Source of the DNA: Leptolyngbyaceae cyanobacterium clean351
GTDB lineage: Bacteria > Cyanobacteriota > Cyanobacteriia > DAIDHW01
NCBI GenBank assembly: GCA_027451865.1
Contig: DAIDHW010000008.1
Coordinates: forward strand, 1-64,000
Direction: 5' to 3'
Length of the DNA: 64,000 nucleotides
Under the pieces are notes generated by a model. It was not told the DNA's origin and searched no databases. It was given only the letters and a program-made list of their open reading frames with translations. The translations under genes and the position numbers were made by a program. Position 1 is the first letter of the stretch; each line of letters begins with the position of its first letter. This document shows, piece by piece, positions 35,872 to 43,984 of the stretch.

Positions 35872-36609
35872 ATGCAGAACAATCCGCCTCCCCAACCGCA
35901 CGATGTGGAACGCCTGCGTGCCGAATTTGATCTGTTAGCCGACGAATACCGTGATCAACATGCTATAAACGTGGCTATCACGGGCGAGGGGCCAGAATAT
36001 TTTGCCGAGTACAAGATAGCTGACCTGTCAGACCTCGTGGGCACCAAAGGGCTTAGTGCTCGGCAAATCCTTGATTTCGGCAGCGGTATCGGAAACTCGA
36101 TTCCCTATTTCCGCAAGTACTTCCCTGCAAGTGAGTTGCACTGTGCCGACGTGTCTGCGCGTAGTATCGAAATTGCCCAGACACGTTTCCCTGGAGCAGA
36201 GCAGTATCACCTACTCGTTGATCGTCATATTCCACTACCACCACAAAGCATTGATATAGTGTTTTCAGCCTGTGTGTTTCATCACATAGCACACGAGGAA
36301 CATGAACACTGGCTGACCGAATTGCGACGCATTACGAAACCGGGAGGGCTTCTGGCAATATATGAACACAACCCGCTGAATCCACTCACGGTTAGGGCTG
36401 TGAATACCTGTCCACTAGACGTCAATGCCAAACTCATCCGTGCTAGTGTGATGCGCCAGCGGGTACTGGCGAGCGGATGGACAGGGGCCCATAAAGACTA
36501 CCGGTTGTTCTTTCCATCGTTACTTAGATCCTTGCGTCCCGCCGAACGGCATTTAGGGTGGCTTTTCCTTGGGGCCCAATACCGCATAGCTGCCACGTGC
36601 TCGATATGA
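35872..36609 (+). CDS. Class I SAM-dependent methyltransferase
   Basis: A 245-residue methyltransferase with the SAM-binding motif ILDFGSGIGNSIPYFRKYFP (about 64-83), the acidic second strand ELHCADVSARSIEIAQ, DIVFSACVFHHIAHEEH and KPGGLLAIYEHNPLNPLT. The acceptor is unknown. The arrangement with a lipid-linked sugar synthase suggests methylation of a sugar or glycolipid (inference). A Shine-Dalgarno sequence (gaagg) precedes the ATG, and 30 bases separate it from the glycosyltransferase. Both genes share the more AT-rich composition and orientation and probably moved together. Confidence 0.92.
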   Translation: MQNNPPPQPHDVERLRAEFDLLADEYRDQHAINVAITGEGPEYFAEYKIADLSDLVGTKGLSARQILDFGSGIGNSIPYFRKYFPASELHCADVSARSIEIAQTRFPGAEQYHLLVDRHIPLPPQSIDIVFSACVFHHIAHEEHEHWLTELRRITKPGGLLAIYEHNPLNPLTVRAVNTCPLDVNAKLIRASVMRQRVLASGWTGAHKDYRLFFPSLLRSLRPAERHLGWLFLGAQYRIAATCSI

Positions 36610-36752
36610 TGGACATGTCACGCCAGTCAGTGCGGCACCGTTGGCACCATTAACACATCTATTAACCCGGCCATAATCTGCGCGCCTATGCTTTTTTTGC
36701 AGGCGACAGCAGTTGGCCGGCGCCGGCGATCGCTAGGGAGTTTCACAAATAG

Positions 36753-36812
36753 TCAGGGGAACTCTTTCTGCCCCAGTTGGCCGCCTTGTGGTGCTAGGTT
36801 GCTCGTAGTCAT
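36753..36812 (-). pseudogene. 5' scrap of a third GT-C-like paralogue
   Basis: On the minus strand an ATG at 36812 reads MTTSNLAPQGGQLGQKEFP and then a stop. The first 36 bases (36777-36812) are identical to the start of the gene at 34194 (34159-34194), which reads MTTSNLAPQGGQSGQ. Similarity ends within a few codons. Its ATG overlaps the TGA of the intact paralogue (ATGA), as expected if a third copy once followed directly in tandem. With the 3' scrap at 34302-34400 it marks a copy whose body was replaced by the plus-strand island. Confidence 0.78.
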
Positions 36813-38965
36813 GGGGGGGATTGGTTCCTGGGGCCGTAGAGGGCAGTAAAGCGGCTATTAAGTTGAAGCTCCTGCTCTGGAACCATAAATAGTGCTAGGC
36901 GGCGAAAGAGTACTGCCAAGGGCCGGGGGTCTCGGGCGGTAGATGTCCAGTGTTGGTAACTAATTTCTACCCGGTGAGCGCCCGGGGGTACCGACACCCC
37001 CCAGGAGTCGTACTGAGCTGGTTTGGTAAAGCGATGGACTGACACCAACCGCCCGTCTACTTTAATGCTCATAACTTGGCCTGGGGTCAAGGCCGTGGCT
37101 GTTAGGAGTAATTTGGCGCTCTGGCTTGGGTTGACGTTGACCCCAAAGGTGGTCCGGGGACCATAGCCCCAGCGGCCTGACCAGGGGTCACCCCCGGGGA
37201 GCTTTTCCAGGGGACCTAAATTGGTGGGCTGGGCAAGGCCAGTAAAGGGAGGAGTCTTCACGTACAGCAGCACTTTGCCCCCCCCGTAGGGATTGGGATA
37301 AGTCTGTAAGAGATTAAAGTTGGGGTCTTGATCCAAAGCCGCCAGCAGCTGAGCCTGGAGGTTGGCACCAGGTTCGAAGGTGAACCGATCCTGGTTGTCA
37401 GCACTAAACGCCACCACGTAGTCTGCGGCAGGGTCTATCTCCCTCAGGTAAGCAAGGGGCTGGTCAGGGTTTTTTGACGACTGTATCCCTAGGGCCAAGG
37501 AGGCGTAATTGTGCAGGTTGCGGGCATTAATGAATGTGTCGGGATAGTAATTGTGCTTAAACATAAAGTCGAGTATGGAGTCATTCAGATAAGCAGTAGA
37601 ACCAAGGAAAAAGGGCACAATTGGCCGCTGGTCTAAGTGGGTAATTCCCTGGCGGTAGGCCGCGTCCTGGGTGATGGTCTGGTAGAGCAGCTGAGCAATC
37701 CCGCGGCGGTATTTGATCTCAGAGGCTGTAGCTATGGTTTCCACGTCATCACGGTTACGCAGATGCCACTTAAAGGTCCCAAGGCTGATGGCTGCTAGGG
37801 CTAAAACTCCTAAGGTTTTGACCCACCCCAGGGATGGTCGAGAACCCAAAGCCCCATGGAGCCAAGCGGTCATCTGAATCATAGTCAGGAGGATTAGGCT
37901 GTGCAGCTCAGACCCCAGAAAAGGGTTAAGGATGCCTCCTTTAACTGCCGAGACGGTCACAATTAAGTAGGCCAAGCCTATCATAATGGCCAAGCCTAGG
38001 GCTCGCTCCACCTGCCCAAACAAGCGACGGCTAAGAACTACTCCTGAACAAAGACCAACCAAGGCTCCCCAGACCCATAACCATTGTCCCAGCACAAATC
38101 CGCCACGGTCTGCATCCAGATAATAGGTCAAGTTGTCTAGCAGACCTTGCTGAATGGCCCAAGCCCCATAGAAGCCGTTATAGTTATCGACTATGTACTG
38201 GGTGATAGCAGAAAGAGCGGTGAGGTAGTAGGGCAGGGCAATTAGGAAGGCAATACCCAGGGTAAGCCCATTCACCACCAGGACTCGCCGCCACTTTAAG
38301 CAATTACCCCCTAGCAGGTCAATGACGCTGGCAATCCCGAGGGAGGCAACTGCCGTGACGATGGTCACCGGAAATGCTGAGGGCTTGGTTAACAGCGCCA
38401 GACCAAACAGAACCCCTGCAGCCACTCGCGGGAGAGTCTGCCTGGTTAACCAGGGCCCCTCAAAAACCAGAACCACAGCAGCGGCGTTTAGCAAGCCCCA
38501 CAGGGTATCTGGGCGACACTCCAAAATCAAGTTCTCAGTCAGTGGCCAACTTAGACAACTACTGACCAGGACCAATCTCGCTGCAGGGGGTAATTCCCGA
38601 CCTAGGTACTCCACAAATGCCAGCAGTGGCAACACTAACAGCCCATTTAGGAGCGCAGGAGCCCAATGATGGACGCCAAAGATTGCAAAGGCGAAAAAAG
38701 CCTCCAGGGTACTGAAGGGAGAGTGGGGCGGACTATTAATTAGGTCCTTGGTCAGGGCCAGGAAACCGCCGTTGTAAAAGACCTGAAGACGGTCTAGGCC
38801 GTCGTTAAAATAAATAATGTCATCGTAGGTAGGCGGGAGGGCCAAGACCCCTTGCCGGAGGGACTCGTTGACAGTCACTAGAGTATAGATGAGAGTGACA
38901 ATCAGCCAGACTAAATAATGAATTCGTACTGATTTTCCAGCTTGAGGTATTAGGTCACTCATCAC
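36809..38965 (-). CDS. Large membrane protein, paralogue with one C-terminal domain
   Basis: A 718-residue paralogue of the 848-residue protein. It has the same N-terminal region of about ten hydrophobic helices with YDDIIYFNDGLDRLQVFYNGGF, and the same soluble middle. It has only one beta-rich C-terminal domain (about 590-700) ending DPRPLAVLFRRL. The last 150 residues are nearly identical to the first C-terminal domain of the other copy, while the middle is much more divergent. The protein ends RNQSPP, using bases that belong to the start of a lost neighbour. It is probably a surface-glycan GT-C-type transferase; direct evidence of activity is lacking. Confidence 0.82.
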   Translation of the reverse strand: MMSDLIPQAGKSVRIHYLVWLIVTLIYTLVTVNESLRQGVLALPPTYDDIIYFNDGLDRLQVFYNGGFLALTKDLINSPPHSPFSTLEAFFAFAIFGVHHWAPALLNGLLVLPLLAFVEYLGRELPPAARLVLVSSCLSWPLTENLILECRPDTLWGLLNAAAVVLVFEGPWLTRQTLPRVAAGVLFGLALLTKPSAFPVTIVTAVASLGIASVIDLLGGNCLKWRRVLVVNGLTLGIAFLIALPYYLTALSAITQYIVDNYNGFYGAWAIQQGLLDNLTYYLDADRGGFVLGQWLWVWGALVGLCSGVVLSRRLFGQVERALGLAIMIGLAYLIVTVSAVKGGILNPFLGSELHSLILLTMIQMTAWLHGALGSRPSLGWVKTLGVLALAAISLGTFKWHLRNRDDVETIATASEIKYRRGIAQLLYQTITQDAAYRQGITHLDQRPIVPFFLGSTAYLNDSILDFMFKHNYYPDTFINARNLHNYASLALGIQSSKNPDQPLAYLREIDPAADYVVAFSADNQDRFTFEPGANLQAQLLAALDQDPNFNLLQTYPNPYGGGKVLLYVKTPPFTGLAQPTNLGPLEKLPGGDPWSGRWGYGPRTTFGVNVNPSQSAKLLLTATALTPGQVMSIKVDGRLVSVHRFTKPAQYDSWGVSVPPGAHRVEISYQHWTSTARDPRPLAVLFRRLALFMVPEQELQLNSRFTALYGPRNQSPP

Positions 38966-39270
38966 AAAAATGGTCTAGAAGTATCATCTCGGACGAGGGT
39001 GGAGGGAGCAGCACGCAAAAACGGCCTAGCAGTCCTAGGCAGGGATTTTGACTTGCAGATCTTTTTACCATGGCCACTACTCCATCTTCAGTCATGATCA
39101 TGCCAGCTAATCAGCTGCAGGATTGATCCTGACTAGGGTCCGACAAATCCTAGGCGCGCCAAAGGCTAGGGTCAATCCCATCTATTTCCAGTCACACCGA
39201 GAAAAACCTACTAACCAACTTGGCAGCAAGGGGACAGGCGTTGATTTTATGAGCCTCGCCTAGAATTCAT
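38966..39270. other. Intergenic region without a recognised feature
   Basis: These 305 bases separate the sulfatase-like gene and the 718-residue gene, both on the minus strand. The part next to 38966 should hold the promoter of the large gene. A short inverted repeat (cggcctagcagtcctaggc, near 39024-39042) is visible. I find no tRNA, no coding frame with family features and no insertion sequence end. Confidence 0.4.
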
Positions 39271-40101
39271 CTAAGCTAATTCCGGCCGCAAACCCTCCAA
39301 GAAGGGCACTTCAAAGCACTTTTCATGCATTACCGGCCCATGGCCAAAGTACCCATCTTCCCCAAACAACTCACCATGGTCAGCAGTGACAATGAAGTAG
39401 GTGTTAGCAGGACACTTAGCAAACAGTTTTCCCACCAAATTATCTATGTACTCCACACAGGTAACCTGTTGCCGGCGCAGCCGTTCCATCTCCTGGGGGT
39501 CAAAAAATTCCCCGGGTTGACTTTGCTCATCGGTCAACAGGAACTCGTCCATTTGTTTAAATACCCCATGGACCCCAGAAATATGGGGTAGGGCGTCCCC
39601 CTCAAGCATGTAGGGGTAGTGTGTCTCACCTAAATTCAAAAAGTAGAAACACAAGTCGTCATCAAAGTCCATCTGCTCCACCATAGTGGCAAAGTCGTTA
39701 TGGTGAGGCATTTGAATGTATTCGTGAAAGTATTTATTGATACTGGTGAAAGGATTGAGTACTGGTAGGGAAACCCGAGCCATGGTAGTGTAGCCCAGGC
39801 CCTGGAGAACTTTGGGCAGGGATAGTTGCGGCAGGAAATTTTTGAAGGATAGCTCAGTGACTCCTAACCGACCAACCCACTTGCTAAATTCTTTTTTGTA
39901 GACCTCAGAGGCAAACACCCCGCGGGGACTGGTGTGGGGAATCATGCCCATGAGTAGGGCATAGTGAGAGGGAGAGGTCCAAGAGGCGTAGCTGTAGCGT
40001 CTCTGCACTTGCCCCAACCGGTCCAGATTTGGGGTTGCCGCTGCCACGTAGGTGTCGTAGCGACAGCTATCTAGAATAATGTAGACAAGATGATGGGCCA
40101 T
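39271..40101 (-). CDS. Sulfatase-like metalloenzyme (alkaline phosphatase superfamily)
   Basis: A 276-residue protein of the sulfatase/phosphoglycerate-mutase fold. The N-terminus has YIILDSCRYDTYVAAATPNLDRL, with the metal Asp and a Ser/Cys where the nucleophile lies. The C-terminal part has FIVTADHGELFGEDGYFGHG and MHEKCFEVPFL, with the metal Asp/His pair. It lacks the long C-terminal domain of true sulfatases. Short members of this type are often found with polysaccharide genes, and two GT-C-like proteins lie next door. No signal peptide is present, so it should be cytoplasmic. The substrate is unknown. Confidence 0.87.
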   Translation of the reverse strand: MAHHLVYIILDSCRYDTYVAAATPNLDRLGQVQRRYSYASWTSPSHYALLMGMIPHTSPRGVFASEVYKKEFSKWVGRLGVTELSFKNFLPQLSLPKVLQGLGYTTMARVSLPVLNPFTSINKYFHEYIQMPHHNDFATMVEQMDFDDDLCFYFLNLGETHYPYMLEGDALPHISGVHGVFKQMDEFLLTDEQSQPGEFFDPQEMERLRRQQVTCVEYIDNLVGKLFAKCPANTYFIVTADHGELFGEDGYFGHGPVMHEKCFEVPFLEGLRPELA

Positions 40102-40257
40102 GAGGGGCGGGGACTAGGGTCAGGGGAATCTAGAGTAAACTGACAATACGGACTGCGAAGCCTCACTACTCTGGCAGTACCAAGAGGCCAAAGCTCACCG
40201 GTAGGCGCCCCGGAGTGAGGCGATACAGCCCCAGGTTCAATCCCTCACCACCATCTC

Positions 40258-41253
40258 TCAAGGGATTAGCCTACGCCGCTGGTGACGGTCGGACAGGAGC
40301 GCCTTGGCTGAGGCGCGATAGTTATTGGCCAACTCTTCCCAGTCTTCCAGGTCATCACTAAGTTCTAGAGAGTCCAGATCCAGGCTCCCCGCCCCGCCCT
40401 CCGCCGCCAAGAGGGTGGAAGCGCGATACTCTTCGGTAGCTTCCTTATGCAAGCCTTGGCCAGCAAATATGTCGCCCCAAAGTTTGTGCACCAGGGGGGC
40501 TAGGCGGGGACTCTGGGGCAACTGCCGCAGCATGCGACTCGCCTCATCCCAGACCTTGGCCGCGGTCAGCTTGACCACCAAATTTATGGTGGCAGAGGGG
40601 GGTAGGTCTCCATGGAGCCTGGTCACTTCCTGGAAAGCCTCCTTTGCTAAGGTCACCTCTCCTTGGCTGAGGTAGACTTTCCCCAGTTGCACCCGGGCTA
40701 GCCAGTTTTCCGGGTCAATGGCTAGCCAGCTTTTCAACTCCTGGGCGGCCTCGTCCAACTTATTCTGATTGGCGTAGGCCTGGGCTAGGCCCATCCGGGC
40801 TGGCCCTAGCTGCGGGTCTAGGCGCAGGGCCTTCTTGAACTGTTCAATTGCCTCGGGAAACTGCTTCTGCTTAGTTAAAACCTGCCCCAAACCAGCGTAG
40901 GCTTGAGCTAACTTCGGGTCAAGGTTGAGGGCTGATCTGAACTCTTCCGCAGCCTTTGCAAGATTTTCCTGACGTGAGTACACCTGACCGGCAGCGAGGA
41001 AGGCTTTAGGGTTCAGGGGGTCAAGACGCATGACCGTTTGCAGATGCACAAGAGCTTGGTCGTAATCCTTCTGCCGCAGGAGGGTCAAACCTAAGCCAAG
41101 ATGAGCGCCTTTAGAGTTGGGATTCTCCTCTAGAAGATTGGCAAACAGAGTGCGAGCGTCCGTCAGGCGCTTTTGCTGCATCAGAGACATACCTAGTCTC
41201 AGTTGCTCTTGATTATCTTTACCCAGGCGTTTAATTTTAGGGGTGAAGGACAT
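40258..41253 (-). CDS. TPR-repeat protein
   Basis: A 331-residue soluble protein made almost wholly of tetratricopeptide repeats (about 18-250). Repeating units include AHLGLGLTLLRQKDYDQALVH, AFLAAGQVYSRQENLAKAAEE and AYAGLGQVLTKQKQFPEAIEQ. An acidic end (LDLDSLELSDDLEDWEELA) leads to a basic tail (DRHQRRRLIP). There is no signal peptide or membrane segment. TPR arrays bind other proteins; no partner can be inferred. It starts 38 bases from the glutaredoxin gene stop on the same strand and may share its transcript. Confidence 0.9.
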   Translation of the reverse strand: MSFTPKIKRLGKDNQEQLRLGMSLMQQKRLTDARTLFANLLEENPNSKGAHLGLGLTLLRQKDYDQALVHLQTVMRLDPLNPKAFLAAGQVYSRQENLAKAAEEFRSALNLDPKLAQAYAGLGQVLTKQKQFPEAIEQFKKALRLDPQLGPARMGLAQAYANQNKLDEAAQELKSWLAIDPENWLARVQLGKVYLSQGEVTLAKEAFQEVTRLHGDLPPSATINLVVKLTAAKVWDEASRMLRQLPQSPRLAPLVHKLWGDIFAGQGLHKEATEEYRASTLLAAEGGAGSLDLDSLELSDDLEDWEELANNYRASAKALLSDRHQRRRLIP

Positions 41254-41291
41254 AGGAAAGAGGAGAGTTAACTGGAGGAGAGGATTCAGGA

Positions 41292-41615
41292 TTAGGAAAC
41301 ACCGGCAGCCTGAATCATTTCGGCCAATTGACCTTCTTGGTAGAGCTGAATTAGAACATCGGAGCCACCCACAAACTGACCGTTGATGTAGACCTGGGGA
41401 ATTGTAGGCCAGTTGGAGTATTCTTTAATCCCCTGACGAATATCCCAGTCTTCTAACACGTCTACGGTTTCGTAGTTGGCACCTAAGGAGTTCAAAATCT
41501 GCACCACATTGTTAGAAAAGCCACACTGGGGCATTAGCTTATTGCCCTTCATAAACACTACAATCTTGTGGCTTTGGGTCAGGGTTTCTAGGCGGGTCTG
41601 GAGTTCAGGGGTCAT
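41292..41615 (-). CDS. grxD: Monothiol glutaredoxin (Grx4/GrxD type)
   Basis: A 107-residue CGFS-type glutaredoxin with KIVVFMKGNKLMPQCGFSNN, WPTIPQVYINGQFVGGSD and the cis-proline TIP. Such proteins bind a [2Fe-2S] cluster between two monomers with glutathione and hand iron-sulfur clusters on or sense iron. The BolA gene is directly upstream (seven-base gap). CGFS glutaredoxins and BolA proteins form heterocomplexes, and the gene pair is a well-known arrangement. Length is normal for the family. Confidence 0.96.
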   Translation of the reverse strand: MTPELQTRLETLTQSHKIVVFMKGNKLMPQCGFSNNVVQILNSLGANYETVDVLEDWDIRQGIKEYSNWPTIPQVYINGQFVGGSDVLIQLYQEGQLAEMIQAAGVS

Positions 41616-41622
41616 AGGGGAT

Positions 41623-41853
41623 TTAGGGAGTAAGGGTTTTTAGGCTCAAGGCATGAATCGCTTCCGTGGCCATGGCTTGCTGAAGGGCAGCATAGACGAG
41701 TTGGTGTTGTTGCACCAGGCCTTTGCCTGCGAATTCCCGGGAAACTACGATCACCTCGTAGTGGTCACCTCCCCCAGTCAGGTCATTAACCTGGACTTGG
41801 GCATCGGGCAGAGCCCCTTGAATCATTTCCTTGACTTGAGTAGGGCTGATCAT
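41623..41853 (-). CDS. BolA-family protein
   Basis: A 76-residue BolA/IbaG-type protein with [53 protein letters not shown] and the end [15 protein letters not shown]. The conserved His in the HQLVYAAL region serves as a cluster ligand in Grx-BolA complexes. It is just upstream of the CGFS glutaredoxin gene, so the two products very likely act together in iron-sulfur cluster handling. The start ATG is the natural one for the family. Confidence 0.95.
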   Translation of the reverse strand: MISPTQVKEMIQGALPDAQVQVNDLTGGGDHYEVIVVSREFAGKGLVQQHQLVYAALQQAMATEAIHALSLKTLTP

Positions 41854-42231
41854 GCAGGCTACAATCTCACCACAATTGTCCCCATTCTAACCCATGGGAT
41901 TCTGGTCAGACCCAGGGAATCGGGATGACCACCCCCTCATCTGCCGACCAGGGGGGTGCCACTGCCCCGCTCGGGAGCTAGGACAGAAACCCTCGACAGG
42001 GCCAGCCATTGATGTTGCCGGCCTTACCAGGGTCAAGCCAGCCGTCCTTATAACCATTCACCCCCAACAGGGCCCCCAGAATTTTCACCGTCAGGCTGTA
42101 ACGGCTAATCAGGTCCGATAGCTAGGAACCGGCACCCGGGTCTAGGTAAGGCTCCCAGATGCCTCAAACTGCGGTGATTCGATACTTTCGTTGGGAAAAA
42201 CCTTCAATCCGGACTGAGGCTCAATGAGCTC
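41854..42231. other. Intergenic region without a recognised feature
   Basis: These 378 bases lie between the cysW stop and the bolA start (both minus strand). A plus-strand frame of 75 codons (41894-42121) has no family features. No good hairpin with a T-run is seen after cysW, and no RNA gene was recognised. The part next to bolA should hold its promoter. Confidence 0.4.
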
Positions 42232-43098
42232 CTAGTGACTTTTGTGGCGCATCCCGGCCCAGCGCCCCACAAAGTGTTTAGCAATCAAGGTAATAAAGGC
42301 CAGACAAGCCAGAAGGACAGCGGCAGAGTAGGCGGCTTGCGTGTCGTACCCCACGTAAGCTTCCCAGACGTACAGGGGTAAGGTTTGAGTTTTACCAATG
42401 ATGTTGCCAGAGACCACGGCGACAGCCCCGAATTCCCCCATGGCGCGGGCGTTGCAGAGAATTAAGCTGTATAGCAGGCTCCAGCGAATGGATGGCAGGG
42501 TAACCCGCCAGAAGGTTTGCCAAGGGGTAGCTCCTAGGGTCAGGGCAGCTTGCTCTTGCTCGGTACCGTTTTCTTCTAGGGCCGGCATCACCTCCCGAGC
42601 AATGAAGGGCATGGTCACAAAGACCGTGGCCATAATAATTCCTGGTAGGGCAAAGATAACCTTGATTTGGTGGCCTTCTAACCAAGGTCCAAACCAGCCG
42701 TTTTTGCCGTACAGCAACACTAACATTAGTCCGGCCACAACCGGGGAGATAGAGAAGGGCAAGTCAATAATGCTGATCAATAGGGTGCGGCCAGGAAACT
42801 GGTGATGAGCAATTGCCACTGCTGCCGCTAACCCGAAGATGGTGTTTAGGAGCACGGCGATGGCCGCAGCCATCAGGGTCAAACCCGCGGCATGCAAGAA
42901 TGGGGGATTTGTCAGAGCCGTCAGAAAACCATTCAAGCCACCCCTGAAGGCTTGGACAAAGATGTTTAGAGCCGGCAGCAGGAGCACCAAGGTCAGGAAA
43001 ATTACCACAAAGCCAATCAACAACCACTGGCGCCAGACCCTTGACCGGGGCCCCGGCAGCCGTGGTCCGTCAATCGGTAATGGGGGAGGCTCAACCAT
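42232..43098 (-). CDS. cysW: Sulfate ABC transporter permease CysW
   Basis: One of the two membrane subunits of the sulfate/thiosulfate importer. The 288 residues contain six hydrophobic helices and the ATPase-contact (EAA) loop EQAALTLGATPWQTFWRVTLPSI. The segment CNARAMGEFGAVAVVSGNI is characteristic of sulfate permeases. The start overlaps the cysT stop by eight bases, so the two are translationally coupled. The ATPase gene cysA does not follow, and the gap after cysW has no gene. Confidence 0.94.
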   Translation of the reverse strand: MVEPPPLPIDGPRLPGPRSRVWRQWLLIGFVVIFLTLVLLLPALNIFVQAFRGGLNGFLTALTNPPFLHAAGLTLMAAAIAVLLNTIFGLAAAVAIAHHQFPGRTLLISIIDLPFSISPVVAGLMLVLLYGKNGWFGPWLEGHQIKVIFALPGIIMATVFVTMPFIAREVMPALEENGTEQEQAALTLGATPWQTFWRVTLPSIRWSLLYSLILCNARAMGEFGAVAVVSGNIIGKTQTLPLYVWEAYVGYDTQAAYSAAVLLACLAFITLIAKHFVGRWAGMRHKSH

Positions 43099-43942
43099 AA
43101 CGGTGTCCTAGGGCTTGCAGAAGATTAATCACCACCAAAATCGCCAGGGAAATCAGCAGCAGCACAGTCCCAATCACCGTGGCCCCAGTGTAGTCAAACT
43201 CTTCTAGGTGCTGGTAGATTAACACCGGGGCGATTAGGTCCCGGAAGGGAATGTTGCCAGAGATTATCACCACCGACCCGTACTCGCCCACGGCCCGGGA
43301 AAAGCCTTGGGCTACTCCGGTTAAGATGGCTGGCATCAGGGGAGGCAGCAAGACCCGCCTGAAGGTTTGCCAATCTGAAGCCCCCAGGAGCCAAGCTGCC
43401 TCCTCGGTCTCCACTTCCAACATCTGGAGGACGGATTGGACAGTCCGCACCACAAACGGCAGGGAGATAAAAATCATAGCTACCATTACCCCCAAGCGGG
43501 TAAAGGATACCTTGATCCCCAGGGGCGCTAACCAGGATCCAATCCAACCGGCATCACTGTAAATGGTTGACAGGGTGAGGCCGGCCACCGCCGTGGGAAT
43601 CGCAAAGGGTAGGTCAATAGCGGCATCCAGCAGACGTCTACCGGGAAACTCGTAGCGCACTAGTACCCAGGCAATTACTACCCCCGCTAGACCATTGATC
43701 ATGGCAGCACTCAACCCGGTAGTGAAGGTGACATTGTAGGCGGACAGGGCTACTGGATTAGTGGCGATGGCCCAGATATCTTTGAGGTCGAGGCTACTAG
43801 CCCGTAACACTAGAGCCGCTATGGGCAGCAGGAGGACCACGGTCAAATACAGCCAGGTGATTCGCCAGGGCCAAGAAAGACGGCCCAGACTACCTAGTCG
43901 AGTAATTAACGTGGAGACCAGGTTCTGAAAGGTCTTAGCCAT
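43091..43942 (-). CDS. cysT: Sulfate ABC transporter permease CysT (CysU)
   Basis: The second membrane subunit of the sulfate importer, 283 residues with six hydrophobic helices. The EAA loop is EEAAWLLGASDWQTFRRVLLPPL, and the sulfate-permease motif is FSRAVGEYGSVVIISGNI. It follows the binding-protein gene sbpA after 42 bases and overlaps cysW. The order sbpA-cysT-cysW is the usual cyanobacterial one, apart from the missing cysA. Confidence 0.95.
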   Translation of the reverse strand: MAKTFQNLVSTLITRLGSLGRLSWPWRITWLYLTVVLLLPIAALVLRASSLDLKDIWAIATNPVALSAYNVTFTTGLSAAMINGLAGVVIAWVLVRYEFPGRRLLDAAIDLPFAIPTAVAGLTLSTIYSDAGWIGSWLAPLGIKVSFTRLGVMVAMIFISLPFVVRTVQSVLQMLEVETEEAAWLLGASDWQTFRRVLLPPLMPAILTGVAQGFSRAVGEYGSVVIISGNIPFRDLIAPVLIYQHLEEFDYTGATVIGTVLLLISLAILVVINLLQALGHRYG

Positions 43943-43984
43943 GGGGGTCTTGGTAACAGGGAGGGCACTAGAGGCAACACTTAA

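Noticed and set aside
40184-40256. tRNA-like stretch on the plus strand (gctcaccggtaggcgc and ggttcaatccc, about 40 bases apart)
   Set aside because: The T-loop box fits well, but the acceptor, D and T stems do not pair (for example GAGGCCA against CCACCAT). It is chance or a badly decayed tRNA.
41894-42121. 75-codon plus-strand frame between bolA and cysW
   Set aside because: No ribosome-binding site, no domain and a composition typical of non-coding sequence here.
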